Below are positions 1 to 7,498 of a stretch of DNA of 50,741 nt, in pieces. The stretch comes from Lachnospiraceae bacterium (lineage in GTDB: Bacteria > Bacillota > Clostridia > Lachnospirales > Lachnospiraceae): positions 1 to 50,741 of the forward strand of contig JAJQBK010000062.1 in assembly GCA_021203305.1 (NCBI GenBank), read 5' to 3'. Position 1 is the stretch's first letter. Each line of letters opens with the position of its first letter. The notes under the pieces are model-generated. The model did not search any database and was not told the origin of the DNA. It saw only the letters and a program-made list of their open reading frames with translations. Position numbers and translations under genes: made by a program.

Positions 1-82
1 ATAGGAAAAGAGGAAAAAGGTTTTCAGTGTTCGGTTTTGAGGGTACAATGTATCTATTTGTATACAATAACCACTCGCCACT

Positions 83-154
83 GGCCCGTTGGTCAAGCGG
101 TTAAGACATCGCCCTTTCACGGCGGTAACAGGGGTTCAATTCCCCTACGGGTCA
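83..154 (+). tRNA. tRNA-Glu (TTC)
   Basis: A complete cloverleaf can be folded by eye. The acceptor stem GGCCCGT pairs with ACGGGTC, the T-loop is GGTTCAATTCC, and the anticodon loop CTTTCAC gives anticodon TTC. No CCA is encoded. It is the first of five closely spaced tRNA genes on this strand. Confidence 0.95.
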
Positions 155-158
155 TTAT

Positions 159-230
159 TCCTCAATAGCTCAATGGTAGAGCACTCGGCTGTTAACCGAG
201 TTGTTGCAGGTTCGAGCCCTGCTTGGGGAG
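159..230 (+). tRNA. tRNA-Asn (GTT)
   Basis: The acceptor stem TCCTCAA pairs with TTGGGGA (one G-T pair). The anticodon loop CTGTTAA gives GTT, and the T-loop GGTTCGAGCC is canonical. It starts 4 nt after tRNA-Glu, so the two are surely cotranscribed. Confidence 0.95.
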
Positions 231-249
231 TTTCAGTGTGTTTCAGCAT

Positions 250-323
250 GGACCTTTAGCTCAGTTGGTTAGAGCAACCGGCTCATAACCGGTCGGTCCT
301 GGGTTCGAGTCCCCGAAGGTCCA
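250..323 (+). tRNA. tRNA with CAT anticodon (Met or lysidine-type Ile2)
   Basis: The acceptor stem GGACCTT pairs with AAGGTCC, and the anticodon loop CTCATAA gives CAT. It is not initiator tRNA, because the 1-72 pair is a normal G-C. The acceptor, with C4-G69 and C5-G68, closely resembles the Bacillus tRNA-Ile2 whose C34 is converted to lysidine by TilS. Automatic annotation would call it Met; the amino acid cannot be settled from sequence alone. Confidence 0.85.
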
Positions 324-339
324 CTCAATATTGATACCT

Positions 340-413
340 GGCCTGGTGGCTCAGTTGGTTAGAGCGCCGCCCTGTCACGGCGGAGGTCGTGGGTTCGAGC
401 CCCATCCGGGTCG
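340..413 (+). tRNA. tRNA-Asp (GTC)
   Basis: The acceptor stem GGCCTGG pairs with CCGGGTC. The anticodon loop CTGTCAC gives GTC, and the discriminator is G, as expected for tRNA-Asp. It is the fourth gene of the tRNA array. Confidence 0.95.
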
Positions 414-503
414 TTTTACAGTACAAAGGCAGTTTTGTTTCCGCTGGCTGGTTTGGTTCCGTATGCGGAAGCTTTTGAACTTGTACTAGTTTTCTCTTTT
501 TTT

Positions 504-590
504 GCCGGCGTGGCGGAACTGGCAGACGCACAGGACTTAAAATCCTGCGAGACTAAACCCCTCGTACCGGTTCGATCCCGGTCGCCGGCA
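504..590 (+). tRNA. tRNA-Leu (TAA)
   Basis: This is a class II tRNA with a long variable arm (87 nt). The acceptor stem GCCGGCG pairs with CGCCGGC, the anticodon loop ACTTAAA gives TAA, and the discriminator is A. It is the last gene of the array and is followed closely by a terminator. Confidence 0.95.
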
Positions 591-600
591 CTATACAGAG

Positions 601-634
601 AGCGGAGATACTTTCAGGTATCCCCGCTTTTTTT
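601..634 (+). terminator. Rho-independent terminator of the tRNA array
   Basis: A hairpin with stem 602-611 pairing with 618-627 (one mismatch) is followed by seven T, directly after tRNA-Leu. It ends the tRNA transcription unit. Confidence 0.9.
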
Positions 635-842
635 CGTAGATTATGTTTCCAGGAAGAAGCGTCTGCGGTGTAATAAGATGAGGTCTCCGGCTATGTTTTC
701 TGACATGTACTCTCAGAATTTGAAGTGAAACCTCACGCGAAAATATGGTAATCCGTTCATGTGACCAGGTAGTGACATGGTAAAAATTTTATTGAGGTAT
801 ACTTTACCAAAAGCCACTAAAGAGTCACATGGAGAATTACAA

Positions 843-1094
843 ATGGCCCAGCAGAAGATCATCATGGACATTCCTATGGGGGAGAATATCAAAAAGCTCA
901 GACAGGAAAAGGGAATGAGGCAGACGGATGTGATTACGCAGATGCAGCTGCATGGCAGTATTATGTCCCGGAGCACGCTGGCGAATATCGAGACCTGCCG
1001 GAGAAATATCAAGGCCAGCGACCTGACGATCATGAAGGAGGTATTCGATACCGATTATGATTCGTTTTTTGAGACAAAACAGGAGGAAAAATAA
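843..1094 (+). CDS. XRE-family helix-turn-helix regulator, 83 aa
   Basis: A small single-domain Cro/CI-type DNA-binding protein. The HTH core spans about residues 13-65 (GENIKKLRQEKGMRQTDV, then SRSTLANIE and a conserved helix before the tail), and there is no effector domain. The start at 843 is chosen because GGAG lies 8 nt upstream; an in-frame ATG at 777 lacks a site and would add 22 unconserved residues. A dyad GGTAAA...TTTACC lies upstream around 779-807 and could be an autoregulatory operator. The gene is monocistronic, with a terminator behind it. The regulated genes are unknown. Confidence 0.8.
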   Translation: MAQQKIIMDIPMGENIKKLRQEKGMRQTDVITQMQLHGSIMSRSTLANIETCRRNIKASDLTIMKEVFDTDYDSFFETKQEEK

Positions 1095-1140
1095 AAAAGA
1101 AAATTCTCTTTTACTGTGAAGGAAAATATGATACTATGAA

Positions 1141-1184
1141 ACAGGCAAACGCGGAATCAGGGAAGCGCGGCTGCCTGTTTTTTT
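1141..1184 (+). terminator. Terminator after the XRE gene
   Basis: The stem ACAGGCA (1141-1147) pairs with TGCCTGT (1172-1178) and is followed by a run of seven T. Confidence 0.75.
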
Positions 1185-1303
1185 GCTGTGAAAGCTTACC
1201 GGAGGAAATGTCCGGAATGCGAGGAAGAGGATCTTTTTGAGAGCGCATGGGCAGCATGCTTTTTTCAGGGAAAGCTTTGACAGCCGGATTTATGGAGGCA
1301 TAT

Positions 1304-2014
1304 ATGGACAGGGCAAGAATCCTTCTTCTGGGAGATCTGCATGGAAATATGACGGCCACGATGGCGATGGAGCAGGAGCTTAAGGAGCTTTCGCCGGACG
1401 AGGTCTGGTTTCTGGGGGACGCGGTAGGCAAGGGGCCGGAAAACGCGGAGGCTTGCGACTGGGTTCGGGAGCACTGCCAGTATTTTGTGGGCGGCAACTG
1501 GGATTATGGCATTGCGGGAGACTGGGAGGCGGCGTTTTACAAACGCCAGCTGGGAGAAGAGAGGCTGAAATGGCTTCGGGAGCTTCCCATGGAGCTTGAG
1601 CTGACTGTCAGCGGCATCTGTTTCCGGGTGTTTCACGGGCGTCCGGTGACGCCGCAGTTTCAGGGATTTACGGATGAGGAGATTATCTCCGGGTATTTTC
1701 AGGCCAACGGAAAGACCTATGGAGGGCTGATTTCCGCGGATACCCACCGTCCGTATATCCGGTCGCTGCAGGCCGGATATGTGATCAATACCGGTAGTGT
1801 GGGCAACAGCCATGGAGTGGCGAAGGCTCATGCGCTTTTGATCGAGGGTGTGAAGGACAGTGTCAGGGAAGCGCCGGTCACTTTTTCCATTCTCAGCGTG
1901 CCTTACGACAATGAGGCGGAGGCGGCGGTGGCTATGAGATACCCGGACATGCCCAGGCAGGAGGCTTATATCAGCGAAATCCGTACCGGAGTTTATTCAA
2001 AGTGGGGATTATGA
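1304..2014 (+). CDS. Calcineurin-like metallophosphoesterase, 236 aa
   Basis: A predicted cytosolic metal-dependent phosphoesterase of the YfcE/ApaH superfamily. The visible motifs are GDLHGN near the N-terminus, GDAVGKGP, GNWD, a FHGRP segment and NTGSVGN at the C-terminus. The usual GHTH metal motif reads ADTH here and the usual GNHD/GNCD reads GNWD, so metal binding or substrate range may differ from the reference enzymes. The start at 1304 has GGAGG 5 nt upstream; longer in-frame starts at 1247 and 1292 lack a site. The stop overlaps the first possible ATG of the next gene, so the two are likely cotranscribed. The physiological substrate is unknown. Confidence 0.8.
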   Translation: MDRARILLLGDLHGNMTATMAMEQELKELSPDEVWFLGDAVGKGPENAEACDWVREHCQYFVGGNWDYGIAGDWEAAFYKRQLGEERLKWLRELPMELELTVSGICFRVFHGRPVTPQFQGFTDEEIISGYFQANGKTYGGLISADTHRPYIRSLQAGYVINTGSVGNSHGVAKAHALLIEGVKDSVREAPVTFSILSVPYDNEAEAAVAMRYPDMPRQEAYISEIRTGVYSKWGL

Positions 2015-2058
2015 AAAAACGGGCGGCAAAAAAGGCAGTCCGGGAAACGGAGGAAAAT

Positions 2059-3246
2059 ATGTTTTCAGAACAGTGTTATGAGTGGGGAAGTAAAAGGTCA
2101 GTCATCCGGGAACTGTTTGAGTACGGGAAGCAGCGGGCGGCTGTGGTTGGCGCGGAGAATGTGTATGACTTCAGTCTGGGGAATCCCACGGTGCCCGCGC
2201 CGGATGAGGTGGGGGAGGCCATCAGGGATATTCTGGTGACAGAGACTTCCATCCAGATTCACGGTTATACCTCGGCCCAGGGCGACGCGGCGGTCAGGAA
2301 GGCCATTGCGGATTACCTGAATCAGACCTACGGCACGAATTTTCATCAGGACAATTTTTACATGACCTGCGGGGCGGCTGCGTCCCTGTGCATTGCCTTT
2401 CATGCGCTGGTGGAATCGCCGGAGGATGAAATCATTGCCATCGCGCCTTATTTTCCGGAATATAAGGTGTTTGCGGAGGGCTCCGGCGCGAAATTTGTGA
2501 TGGTGAAGCCGGACATGGAGAATTTTCAGATAAATATTGAGGCCTTGGGGGAGGCCGTCAACGAGCATACCAGGGCGGTTATCATCAATTCGCCCAATAA
2601 TCCCTCCGGCGTGGTTTATACGGAGGAGACCATTGAAAAGCTGGCGGCTCTGTTAAATAAAAAATCATCGGAGGTCGGGCATCCGGTTTATCTGGTCACC
2701 GACGAGCCTTACAGGGAAATTGTTTACGATGGTATTCAGGTGCCCTTCGTGACGAAATATTATAAGGATACGATTGTGTGCTATTCCTACAGCAAATCAC
2801 TGTCCCTGCCGGGAGAAAGAATCGGCTATATTCTGGTGCCGGATGAGGCCGCGGAGAGCCGCCGCCTGTATTTGTCTGTCTGCGGCGCCGGGCGCAAGCT
2901 TGGCTATGTGTGCGCGCCCAGCCTGATGCAGCAGGTGGTGGCCCGCTGCCAGGGAAAGGTTGGGGATATCAACGCTTATAAGGAAAACCGGGACATTCTG
3001 TACGATGGGCTGAGAAAGCTGGGGTATGAGTGCGTACATCCGGACGGCGCCTTTTACATGTTTGTAAAGGCCTTTGGAGGGGATTCTGAGGCGTTCAGCG
3101 AGAAGGCGAAGGAGTTTGACCTGTTGCTGGTGGCGGCGGATGGGTTTGGCTGCCCCGGGTATGTGAGGGTTTCCTACTGCGTGGATAAGGCGATGATTGA
3201 GCGTTCCCTTGGAGCCTTCGCGAAGCTGGCTGAAGCGTACAGATGA
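2059..3246 (+). CDS. Pyridoxal-phosphate aminotransferase, class I/II
   Basis: A fold-type I aminotransferase of 395 aa. The N-terminal part carries the substrate-loop motif SLGNPTVPAP, then NSPNNPSG, the TDEPYRE aspartate region and the PLP lysine in SYSKSLSLPGERIGY, followed by the phosphate-binding arginine. The start at 2059 is preceded by GGAGG with normal spacing. An ATG at 2011 overlaps the previous stop and would add a Lys/Arg-rich tail that family members lack. It probably sits in a two-gene unit with the phosphoesterase upstream. The amino-acid specificity (aspartate, alanine or aromatic type) cannot be read from sequence. Confidence 0.88.
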   Translation: MFSEQCYEWGSKRSVIRELFEYGKQRAAVVGAENVYDFSLGNPTVPAPDEVGEAIRDILVTETSIQIHGYTSAQGDAAVRKAIADYLNQTYGTNFHQDNFYMTCGAAASLCIAFHALVESPEDEIIAIAPYFPEYKVFAEGSGAKFVMVKPDMENFQINIEALGEAVNEHTRAVIINSPNNPSGVVYTEETIEKLAALLNKKSSEVGHPVYLVTDEPYREIVYDGIQVPFVTKYYKDTIVCYSYSKSLSLPGERIGYILVPDEAAESRRLYLSVCGAGRKLGYVCAPSLMQQVVARCQGKVGDINAYKENRDILYDGLRKLGYECVHPDGAFYMFVKAFGGDSEAFSEKAKEFDLLLVAADGFGCPGYVRVSYCVDKAMIERSLGAFAKLAEAYR

Positions 3247-3300
3247 CAGAAAAAGCAGTAGAGATGTACGATATAAAGATTTTATTTCATTGAAAAAGAA

Positions 3301-3346
3301 AAGCCGGTGAAAAGGATTGGATGAGACTCTTTTCACCGGCTTTTGC
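3301..3346. terminator. Bidirectional terminator between convergent genes
   Basis: A perfect 14-bp stem (3301-3314 with 3329-3342) with an A-rich 5' flank and a T-rich 3' flank. It serves the aminotransferase on the plus strand and could also serve the ThrE genes on the minus strand. Confidence 0.9.
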
Positions 3347-3406
3347 AGATATTTTATTCTTCGGAAATTTTTGAATTTTTCGTCTGACAACAACAGAATG
3401 AATAAT

Positions 3407-3868
3407 TTATTTCTCAGAGAAATTTCCTTTATCATTGTGCTGATACGACTGTAGAATATACCGCGCGGAGGTCACCGCCAGAATGCCCACGGCGATACCC
3501 ATGGCCGCCAGAACAGTATCAGCACCGTAAGCGGCAAAGGCGCCTTGATCCTGCTGCACCAGGCTCCGCATGGTATAAAAAAGGGAGCCGCCGGGCACCA
3601 GGGGCATGATGTGAGACATGAGAAACAGTGTGGCGGGGGCTTTGCGCCATCTGGCGTAGATTTCCGCCAGCGCGGTGCAGAACATGGCGGCCGCCATATT
3701 GGCGATCAGCGTGGAGGCGGTGAAATGCATCAGCGCAAGATAGACGCAGTAGCCCATGGCGGAACCCACTGTCACATAAGGAATTTTATCCCTTCTCAGA
3801 TTAAAAAGCAGCGCGAAACCGACAGAGCCCAGGGAAGCGCATATGACCTGAATTATATAAGATAACAT
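3407..3868 (-). CDS. ThrE-type threonine/serine exporter, small subunit (DUF3815/YjjB-like)
   Basis: A 153-aa integral membrane protein with about four to five hydrophobic segments. It matches the C-terminal half of ThrE, the threonine/serine exporter of Corynebacterium; in many Firmicutes the exporter is split into two small genes, as here. Conserved features are the RRDKIPYVTVGSAMGY opening and the MPLVPGG turn. It follows the large subunit with a 9-nt gap, so the two are translated from one message. Export of threonine or serine is the family role; the substrate here is inferred. Confidence 0.82.
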   Translation of the reverse strand: MLSYIIQVICASLGSVGFALLFNLRRDKIPYVTVGSAMGYCVYLALMHFTASTLIANMAAAMFCTALAEIYARWRKAPATLFLMSHIMPLVPGGSLFYTMRSLVQQDQGAFAAYGADTVLAAMGIAVGILAVTSARYILQSYQHNDKGNFSEK

Positions 3869-3877
3869 GGCCGCCTC

Positions 3878-4648
3878 CTATACCTGAAAAATCATCATGG
3901 AAAGAACGAAGCCGCAGGCGATGAACACCGCGATCAGCAGGCTGTTGACCAGCTTCAGCGTGCCGGAGACAATATCCCCGGTCATCAGATCCCGCAGGGA
4001 GTTGGTCAGAGCCAGGCCGGGGATCAAAAGCATCACATTGCCGATCATAATCATGTCCATCTGCACCGGGATGGGCGAAATATGTAACAGGCAGGCTCCC
4101 ACGCCGCAGGCAAGAGCCAGGATAAAGATGCGGATGAGCTGATTGTCCAGCCGTCGGTCCACGCTTTTTTTCAGATAAAAGATGCAGACGGCAATGAGCC
4201 CGCTGCAGAGGGCGTCCAGCCAGGAGCCGCCGAACATGACGGCAAAAAAAGCGGCGGACATGATATAGCCCAGCAGCAGCTTATAGGGATTGGGCGTTTC
4301 CCGCTTGATCCCGGCGATGCGCTCACAGATTTCATCGTACTCCGGATGCCGGGAGCAGATGTACCGGGACAGGGTATTCAGATCCTCCAGAACGGAGAAA
4401 TCGTTGGAGGTGGAAAGAACGCGCCGGGTCTGGGTGACGATGGAAGGGCACCCCTCCTCGTGGTCGCAGCCGCTGATATCCATGCTGACAAAAATCGCGT
4501 TCATGTAGGAGGTCACGTCCACCCGGCAGTCATAATAGCTGTGGCAGATGCGGCTGATGGTGTCCTCCACCCGGACGGTTTCCGCGCCGCTTATTAACAT
4601 TTCTTCTCCGATATCCAGCGCCGAGCGCACAACAAGTTCGGGATTCAT
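3878..4648 (-). CDS. ThrE-type threonine/serine exporter, large subunit (DUF1212/YjjP-like)
   Basis: A 256-aa protein. A cytosolic N-terminal domain (about residues 1-120, with GAETVRVEDTISRI) is followed by about five membrane segments containing GYIMSAAFFAVMFGGS and the conserved MLLIPGLALTNSLRD motif. It is the N-terminal half of the two-gene ThrE exporter. The start at 4648 has GGAG 8 nt upstream on the minus strand. The frame stays open further upstream, but that part runs through a terminator and has no ribosome site. Confidence 0.85.
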   Translation of the reverse strand: MNPELVVRSALDIGEEMLISGAETVRVEDTISRICHSYYDCRVDVTSYMNAIFVSMDISGCDHEEGCPSIVTQTRRVLSTSNDFSVLEDLNTLSRYICSRHPEYDEICERIAGIKRETPNPYKLLLGYIMSAAFFAVMFGGSWLDALCSGLIAVCIFYLKKSVDRRLDNQLIRIFILALACGVGACLLHISPIPVQMDMIMIGNVMLLIPGLALTNSLRDLMTGDIVSGTLKLVNSLLIAVFIACGFVLSMMIFQV

Positions 4649-4717
4649 GGGAATTCTCCGTAATTTCAGAATCGAATATTTCAGAGGATGGAGGCCTTTC
4701 ATCTGCGGCAATTCAAT

Positions 4718-4766
4718 ACAAAGGCTTCCATACAAAAGCTTCAATGACAAAGGCTTCCATACAAAA
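4718..4766. repeat. Two copies of a 20-bp direct repeat
   Basis: ACAAAGGCTTCCATACAAAA occurs at 4718-4737 and again at 4747-4766, with a partly similar CAAAAGCTTC segment between them. It lies between the ThrE genes and tRNA-Arg. No integrase or second tRNA fragment is nearby, so it is probably a local duplication. Confidence 0.8.
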
Positions 4767-4793
4767 ACGGCCGGTTGAAAAAACAACCGGCCG
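4762..4793 (-). terminator. Terminator of tRNA-Arg
   Basis: A perfect 10-bp stem (4768-4777 with 4784-4793) and a six-base loop. On the minus strand it is followed by five T, just after the tRNA-Arg 3' end. Confidence 0.9.
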
Positions 4794-4798
4794 CCATA

Positions 4799-4872
4799 CG
4801 TGCGTTAGAGGATTCGAACCCCCGGCCTTTTGGTCCGTAGCCAAACGCTCTATCCAGCTGAGCTAAACGCAC
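4799..4872 (-). tRNA. tRNA-Arg (ACG)
   Basis: Read on the minus strand, acceptor GTGCGTT pairs with AACGCAC, the D-arm is AGCTCAGCTGGATAGAGC, and the anticodon loop CTACGGA gives ACG (A34 becomes inosine). The T-loop is canonical. It is a single tRNA gene with its own promoter and terminator. Confidence 0.95.
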
Positions 4873-4902
4873 ATATCGCAAGGTCTCCCTTACAGCAACA
4901 TT

Positions 4903-4931
4903 ATATTAGTACAATTATTTTTGTTTGTCAA
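4903..4931 (-). promoter_or_regulatory. Promoter of tRNA-Arg
   Basis: On the minus strand, TTGACA (4926-4931) is 17 nt from TAATAT (4903-4908), which overlaps a perfect TATAAT in the next three bases. The position, about 30 nt before the tRNA, fits. Confidence 0.7.
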
Positions 4932-5066
4932 CTGAAAAAAATATTTTTCAGCGATTTTGTAAGCAGCGATTTTGTAAACGGCGGCGGGATTCTTTTAGTT
5001 ATTTGCAAATATCCATTTTCAGACCGGAAATAAAATGAATTTTTTCTAAAGACTTCAAAAGCGCGA

Positions 5067-5095
5067 TTGACCGAAAGGGATGGGGTGTATATAAT
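5067..5095 (+). promoter_or_regulatory. SigA-type promoter of the DUF1700 gene
   Basis: TTGACC, a 17-nt spacer and TATAAT, about 80 nt before the start codon. The rest of the roughly 300-nt gap from 4873 holds the tRNA-Arg promoter, an A/T hairpin at 4932-4951 and a tandem GCGATTTTGTAA pair at about 4952-4980, but no gene. Confidence 0.75.
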
Positions 5096-5175
5096 GTCCT
5101 TAAACGGCGGCAGGAAAGCAAATCTGAAAATAAGATCTTCTGAGTCGCCGTCTGTCAAAAACGGAGAGTTTTTTC

Positions 5176-5625
5176 ATGACGAAACAGGAATTTATCAACC
5201 ATCTGCAGAATTCATTGCGCGGGCAGGTTCCCGAGGGCGTGGTGCGGGAAAACGTCAGCTATTACGAGCAGTATTTTGAGAATCAGCGTGCCCGGGGCAT
5301 TTCGGAGGAAGCGGTCTGCGAGAGCATCGGCCCGCCGAACCTGATCGCCAGAAGCATTATTGAGGCGGAAAAGCATGAGACAGGTTCCGCCAGAGAGGAT
5401 GAGGAGGAACTGACTGATGATATCAGCCCGAACAGCGGTCCCCGTTTTTCAGTGCGTTACAGGCGTATACCGGGCTGGCTTGGTGTGGCGCTTTTAATAT
5501 TGATCGTGATTTTTATCTTCTGGCTGGTATTCAACATGTTCAGAATCCTGATTCCGGTGCTTGTTCCGCTGGTGCTGGTCATATTTGCGTACAGGATGAT
5601 CAAAAAATTTATTGCGGGAGCGTAG
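5176..5625 (+). CDS. DUF1700/HAAS-domain membrane protein, 149 aa
   Basis: The N-terminal 65 residues form a HAAS-type helical domain (TKQEFINHLQNSLRG, then YYEQYFENQRARGISEEAV and the IGPPNLIARSII box). An acidic linker and one or two closely packed membrane segments (about residues 100-140) follow. In related proteins such domains sit next to PadR regulators or on envelope-stress modulators; no PadR gene is present here. GGAG lies 10 nt before the ATG. The specific role is unknown. Confidence 0.75.
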   Translation: MTKQEFINHLQNSLRGQVPEGVVRENVSYYEQYFENQRARGISEEAVCESIGPPNLIARSIIEAEKHETGSAREDEEELTDDISPNSGPRFSVRYRRIPGWLGVALLILIVIFIFWLVFNMFRILIPVLVPLVLVIFAYRMIKKFIAGA

Positions 5626-5689
5626 CAGCGGTGAGCCTTCCGGAGCTTTGAAACAGCGGATCAGGAGGCAGGGGATAAGCATATTACAG

Positions 5690-5726
5690 GGAACGATAAA
5701 ATATTTTTCGTTCCTTATAATTTTTT
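5690..5726 (+). terminator. Probable terminator after the DUF1700 gene
   Basis: GGAACGA (5690-5696) pairs with TCGTTCC (5708-5714), followed by TTATAATTTTTT. It separates the DUF1700 gene from the small gene behind it. Confidence 0.6.
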
Positions 5727-5735
5727 GAAACGGGA

Positions 5736-5764
5736 GTATAAAATGCTTTTTCAGGGACATACTA
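5736..5764 (+). promoter_or_regulatory. Candidate SigG/SigF (forespore) promoter
   Basis: GTATA (5736-5740), a 17-nt spacer and CATACTA (5758-5764). This fits the SigG consensus as I recall it from Bacillus (GHATR, 17-18 nt, CATNHTA). No SigA-type promoter is evident between the upstream terminator and the small gene. Confidence 0.5.
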
Positions 5765-5798
5765 CCTTTGTAAATCAAATTGATAGGAGGTAGGCAAA

Positions 5799-5939
5799 AT
5801 GTCCAACCAGGAAAACTCAAACTACGAGAATCAGCAGAATAAGCAGGAGAATAACTCCAAGAACAGTTCCAAAAATTCTCAGGACAGAAACCAGGAGAAG
5901 AACAGTTCTTCCCAGCAGAGCAGCAAAAACTGCAAGTAA
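5799..5939 (+). CDS. Very small Asn/Gln/Lys/Ser-rich protein, 46 aa
   Basis: A strong AGGAGG (5786-5791) precedes the ATG by seven bases, and a terminator lies just beyond the stop. About three quarters of the residues are Asn, Gln, Ser, Lys or Glu, with one Tyr and a single Cys next to the last residue. There is no hydrophobic core, so the protein is presumably disordered. Composition and size recall gamma-type small acid-soluble spore proteins, and the candidate forespore promoter agrees, but no SASP family motif is visible. It was found from the sequence because it is too short for usual gene calls. Coding status is well supported; function is inferred only. Confidence 0.7.
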   Translation: MSNQENSNYENQQNKQENNSKNSSKNSQDRNQEKNSSSQQSSKNCK

Positions 5940-5985
5940 TTGGGTGTAAAAGGCACAAAAATTATAAAACAGAACAGTTACGAAG

Positions 5986-6013
5986 GCGGGGCGTCCGAAA
6001 GGGCGCCCTTTTT
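5986..6013 (+). terminator. Terminator after the small Asn/Gln-rich gene
   Basis: An 8-bp stem (5989-5996 with 6001-6008) closed by a GAAA tetraloop and followed by five T. Confidence 0.88.
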
Positions 6014-6027
6014 GCGGTTGCGTGTGT

Positions 6028-6196
6028 TATTCACAGCCGCTTCTTCCACATGCGCAATCCCGCCCCTTACGGGGCTAAGATTGCTTATGTAGGAGGAAGT
6101 GACTGATTCTCAGTCAGCCTGAAAGATATAACCAGCCTCTTACAAGCAAACTACGCTTGACGAGTCTGCTTATGTCTTTCAGGTCGGCTGTGAATA
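6028..6196. repeat. Multi-branched palindromic element (intergenic repeat or structured RNA)
   Basis: Arms of 12 bp (6028-6039 and 6185-6196) are perfectly complementary and enclose three further hairpins. The first is a long imperfect stem about 6040-6100 around CGCCCCTTACGGGGC. The second is GACTGA/TCAGTC at 6101-6115. The third has 6118-6126 pairing with 6175-6183. The motif GGATTGCNCATG followed by a purine-rich tail, found in the first stem, recurs near 8632, 8780 and 16786. It fills the 330-nt gap before the methyltransferase gene, and no ORF fits. Confidence 0.6.
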
Positions 6197-6268
6197 GCCA
6201 CATTTTGTATTCAAATAAAAACATTGACAGATTTTCCGGGGATTTGTATTATTAATAGGATGAAAAAG

Positions 6269-7453
6269 ATGGAACTGATGGCTCCCTGCCACTTTGGCAT
6301 GGAGTCCGTATTAAAAAAAGAAATTACAGATCTGGGCTATGATGTGACGGAGGTATCCGACGGCAGGGTGACCTTTGAGGGAGACGAGGAGGCTCTGTGC
6401 AGGGCTAACATCGGTCTGCGGACGGCGGAGAGGGTGCTTCTGAAGGTCGGATGCTTCCCCACGGAAACCTTTGAGGAGCTGTTTCAGGGGACGAGAAATC
6501 TGCCATGGGAGGACTATATTCCGGCGGAGGGGCGGTTCTGGGTGACCAAAGCGGCCAGCGTCAAAAGCAAGCTGTTCAGCCCCTCCGATATCCAGTCCAT
6601 TATGAAAAAAGCCATGGTGGAGCGTCTGAAGGAGGTCTATGGTATCTCCTGGTTCTCAGAGACGGGGGCGGACTATCCGGTGAGGGTTTTCCTGTATAAG
6701 GATCAGGTCAGCGTGGCGCTGGACACTACCGGGGAGAGCCTGCATAAGCGAGGTTATCGGAAGTTCGCGGCGAAAGCCCCTATCGCGGAGAATCTGGCGG
6801 CGGGGCTGATCGAGCTGACACCCTGGAGAAGCGACAGGATTCTGGTGGACCCGTTCTGCGGCAGCGGCACATTTCCCATTGAGGCGGCCCTGATGGCGGC
6901 CAATATGGCGCCGGGCATGAACCGGCACTTCCTGGCGGAAAGCTGGCCCAATCTGATTGCGAAGCGATACTGGAAGGACGCCTTTGAGGAAGCGAAGGAG
7001 GAATCAGACCTGAAGGTGGATACGGATATCCAGGGGTATGACATCGACCCGAAGATGGTGGAGATCGCCAGGGCCAACGCGAAGGCGGCGGGGGTGGACG
7101 GGCTGATTCATTTTCAGGTCAGACCGGTCAGCCAGCTCAGCCACAGCAAAAAGTATGGCTTTATTATCACCAACCCACCCTATGGAGAACGCCTGGAGGA
7201 AAAGGAGGCTCTTCCCGCGCTGTACCGGGAGTTGTGGGAGCGGTACCAGAGGCTGGACAGCTGGAGTCTGTACTTTATCACCTCTCTGGAGGAAGTGGAA
7301 AAGATCATGGGGCGGAAGGCGGACAAAAACCGCAAGATTTATAACGGCATGATCAAGACCCGCTTCTATCAGTATATGGGGCCGAAGCCGCCCAGAAGAA
7401 GCAGGGAAGAAGCCACGCAGGGAAAGCTGGCGGAGAAAACGGAGAAGTACTGA
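6269..7453 (+). CDS. THUMP-domain class I RNA methyltransferase (RlmL N-half/YpsC-like)
   Basis: Likely an S-adenosylmethionine-dependent guanine-N2 methyltransferase acting on 23S rRNA. An N-terminal ferredoxin-like plus THUMP region covers about residues 1-155. The Rossmann methyltransferase follows, with motif I VDPFCGSGTFPIEAAL (D194), an acidic loop GYDIDPKM, and catalytic NPPYGE at about 302-307. The 394-aa length equals B. subtilis YpsC. The start at 6269 has AGGA 8 nt upstream; an ATG at 6260 has no site but would add only MKK. The C-terminal 20 residues are basic. It is monocistronic or leads into rdgB after a 45-nt gap. Confidence 0.85.
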   Translation: MELMAPCHFGMESVLKKEITDLGYDVTEVSDGRVTFEGDEEALCRANIGLRTAERVLLKVGCFPTETFEELFQGTRNLPWEDYIPAEGRFWVTKAASVKSKLFSPSDIQSIMKKAMVERLKEVYGISWFSETGADYPVRVFLYKDQVSVALDTTGESLHKRGYRKFAAKAPIAENLAAGLIELTPWRSDRILVDPFCGSGTFPIEAALMAANMAPGMNRHFLAESWPNLIAKRYWKDAFEEAKEESDLKVDTDIQGYDIDPKMVEIARANAKAAGVDGLIHFQVRPVSQLSHSKKYGFIITNPPYGERLEEKEALPALYRELWERYQRLDSWSLYFITSLEEVEKIMGRKADKNRKIYNGMIKTRFYQYMGPKPPRRSREEATQGKLAEKTEKY

Positions 7454-7498
7454 GATATTTATGGGCTGCGTCGGGAAAAGACCGGGGAGCGGGAACGG

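Noticed and set aside
435-728. 97-codon open frame over tRNA-Leu
   Set aside because: It runs through the tRNA-Leu gene and its terminator and has no ribosome site.
4718-4872. Attachment site of an integrated element at tRNA-Arg
   Set aside because: The direct repeats are 20 bp, only 29 bp apart and do not copy the tRNA end. No integrase or phage gene is present.
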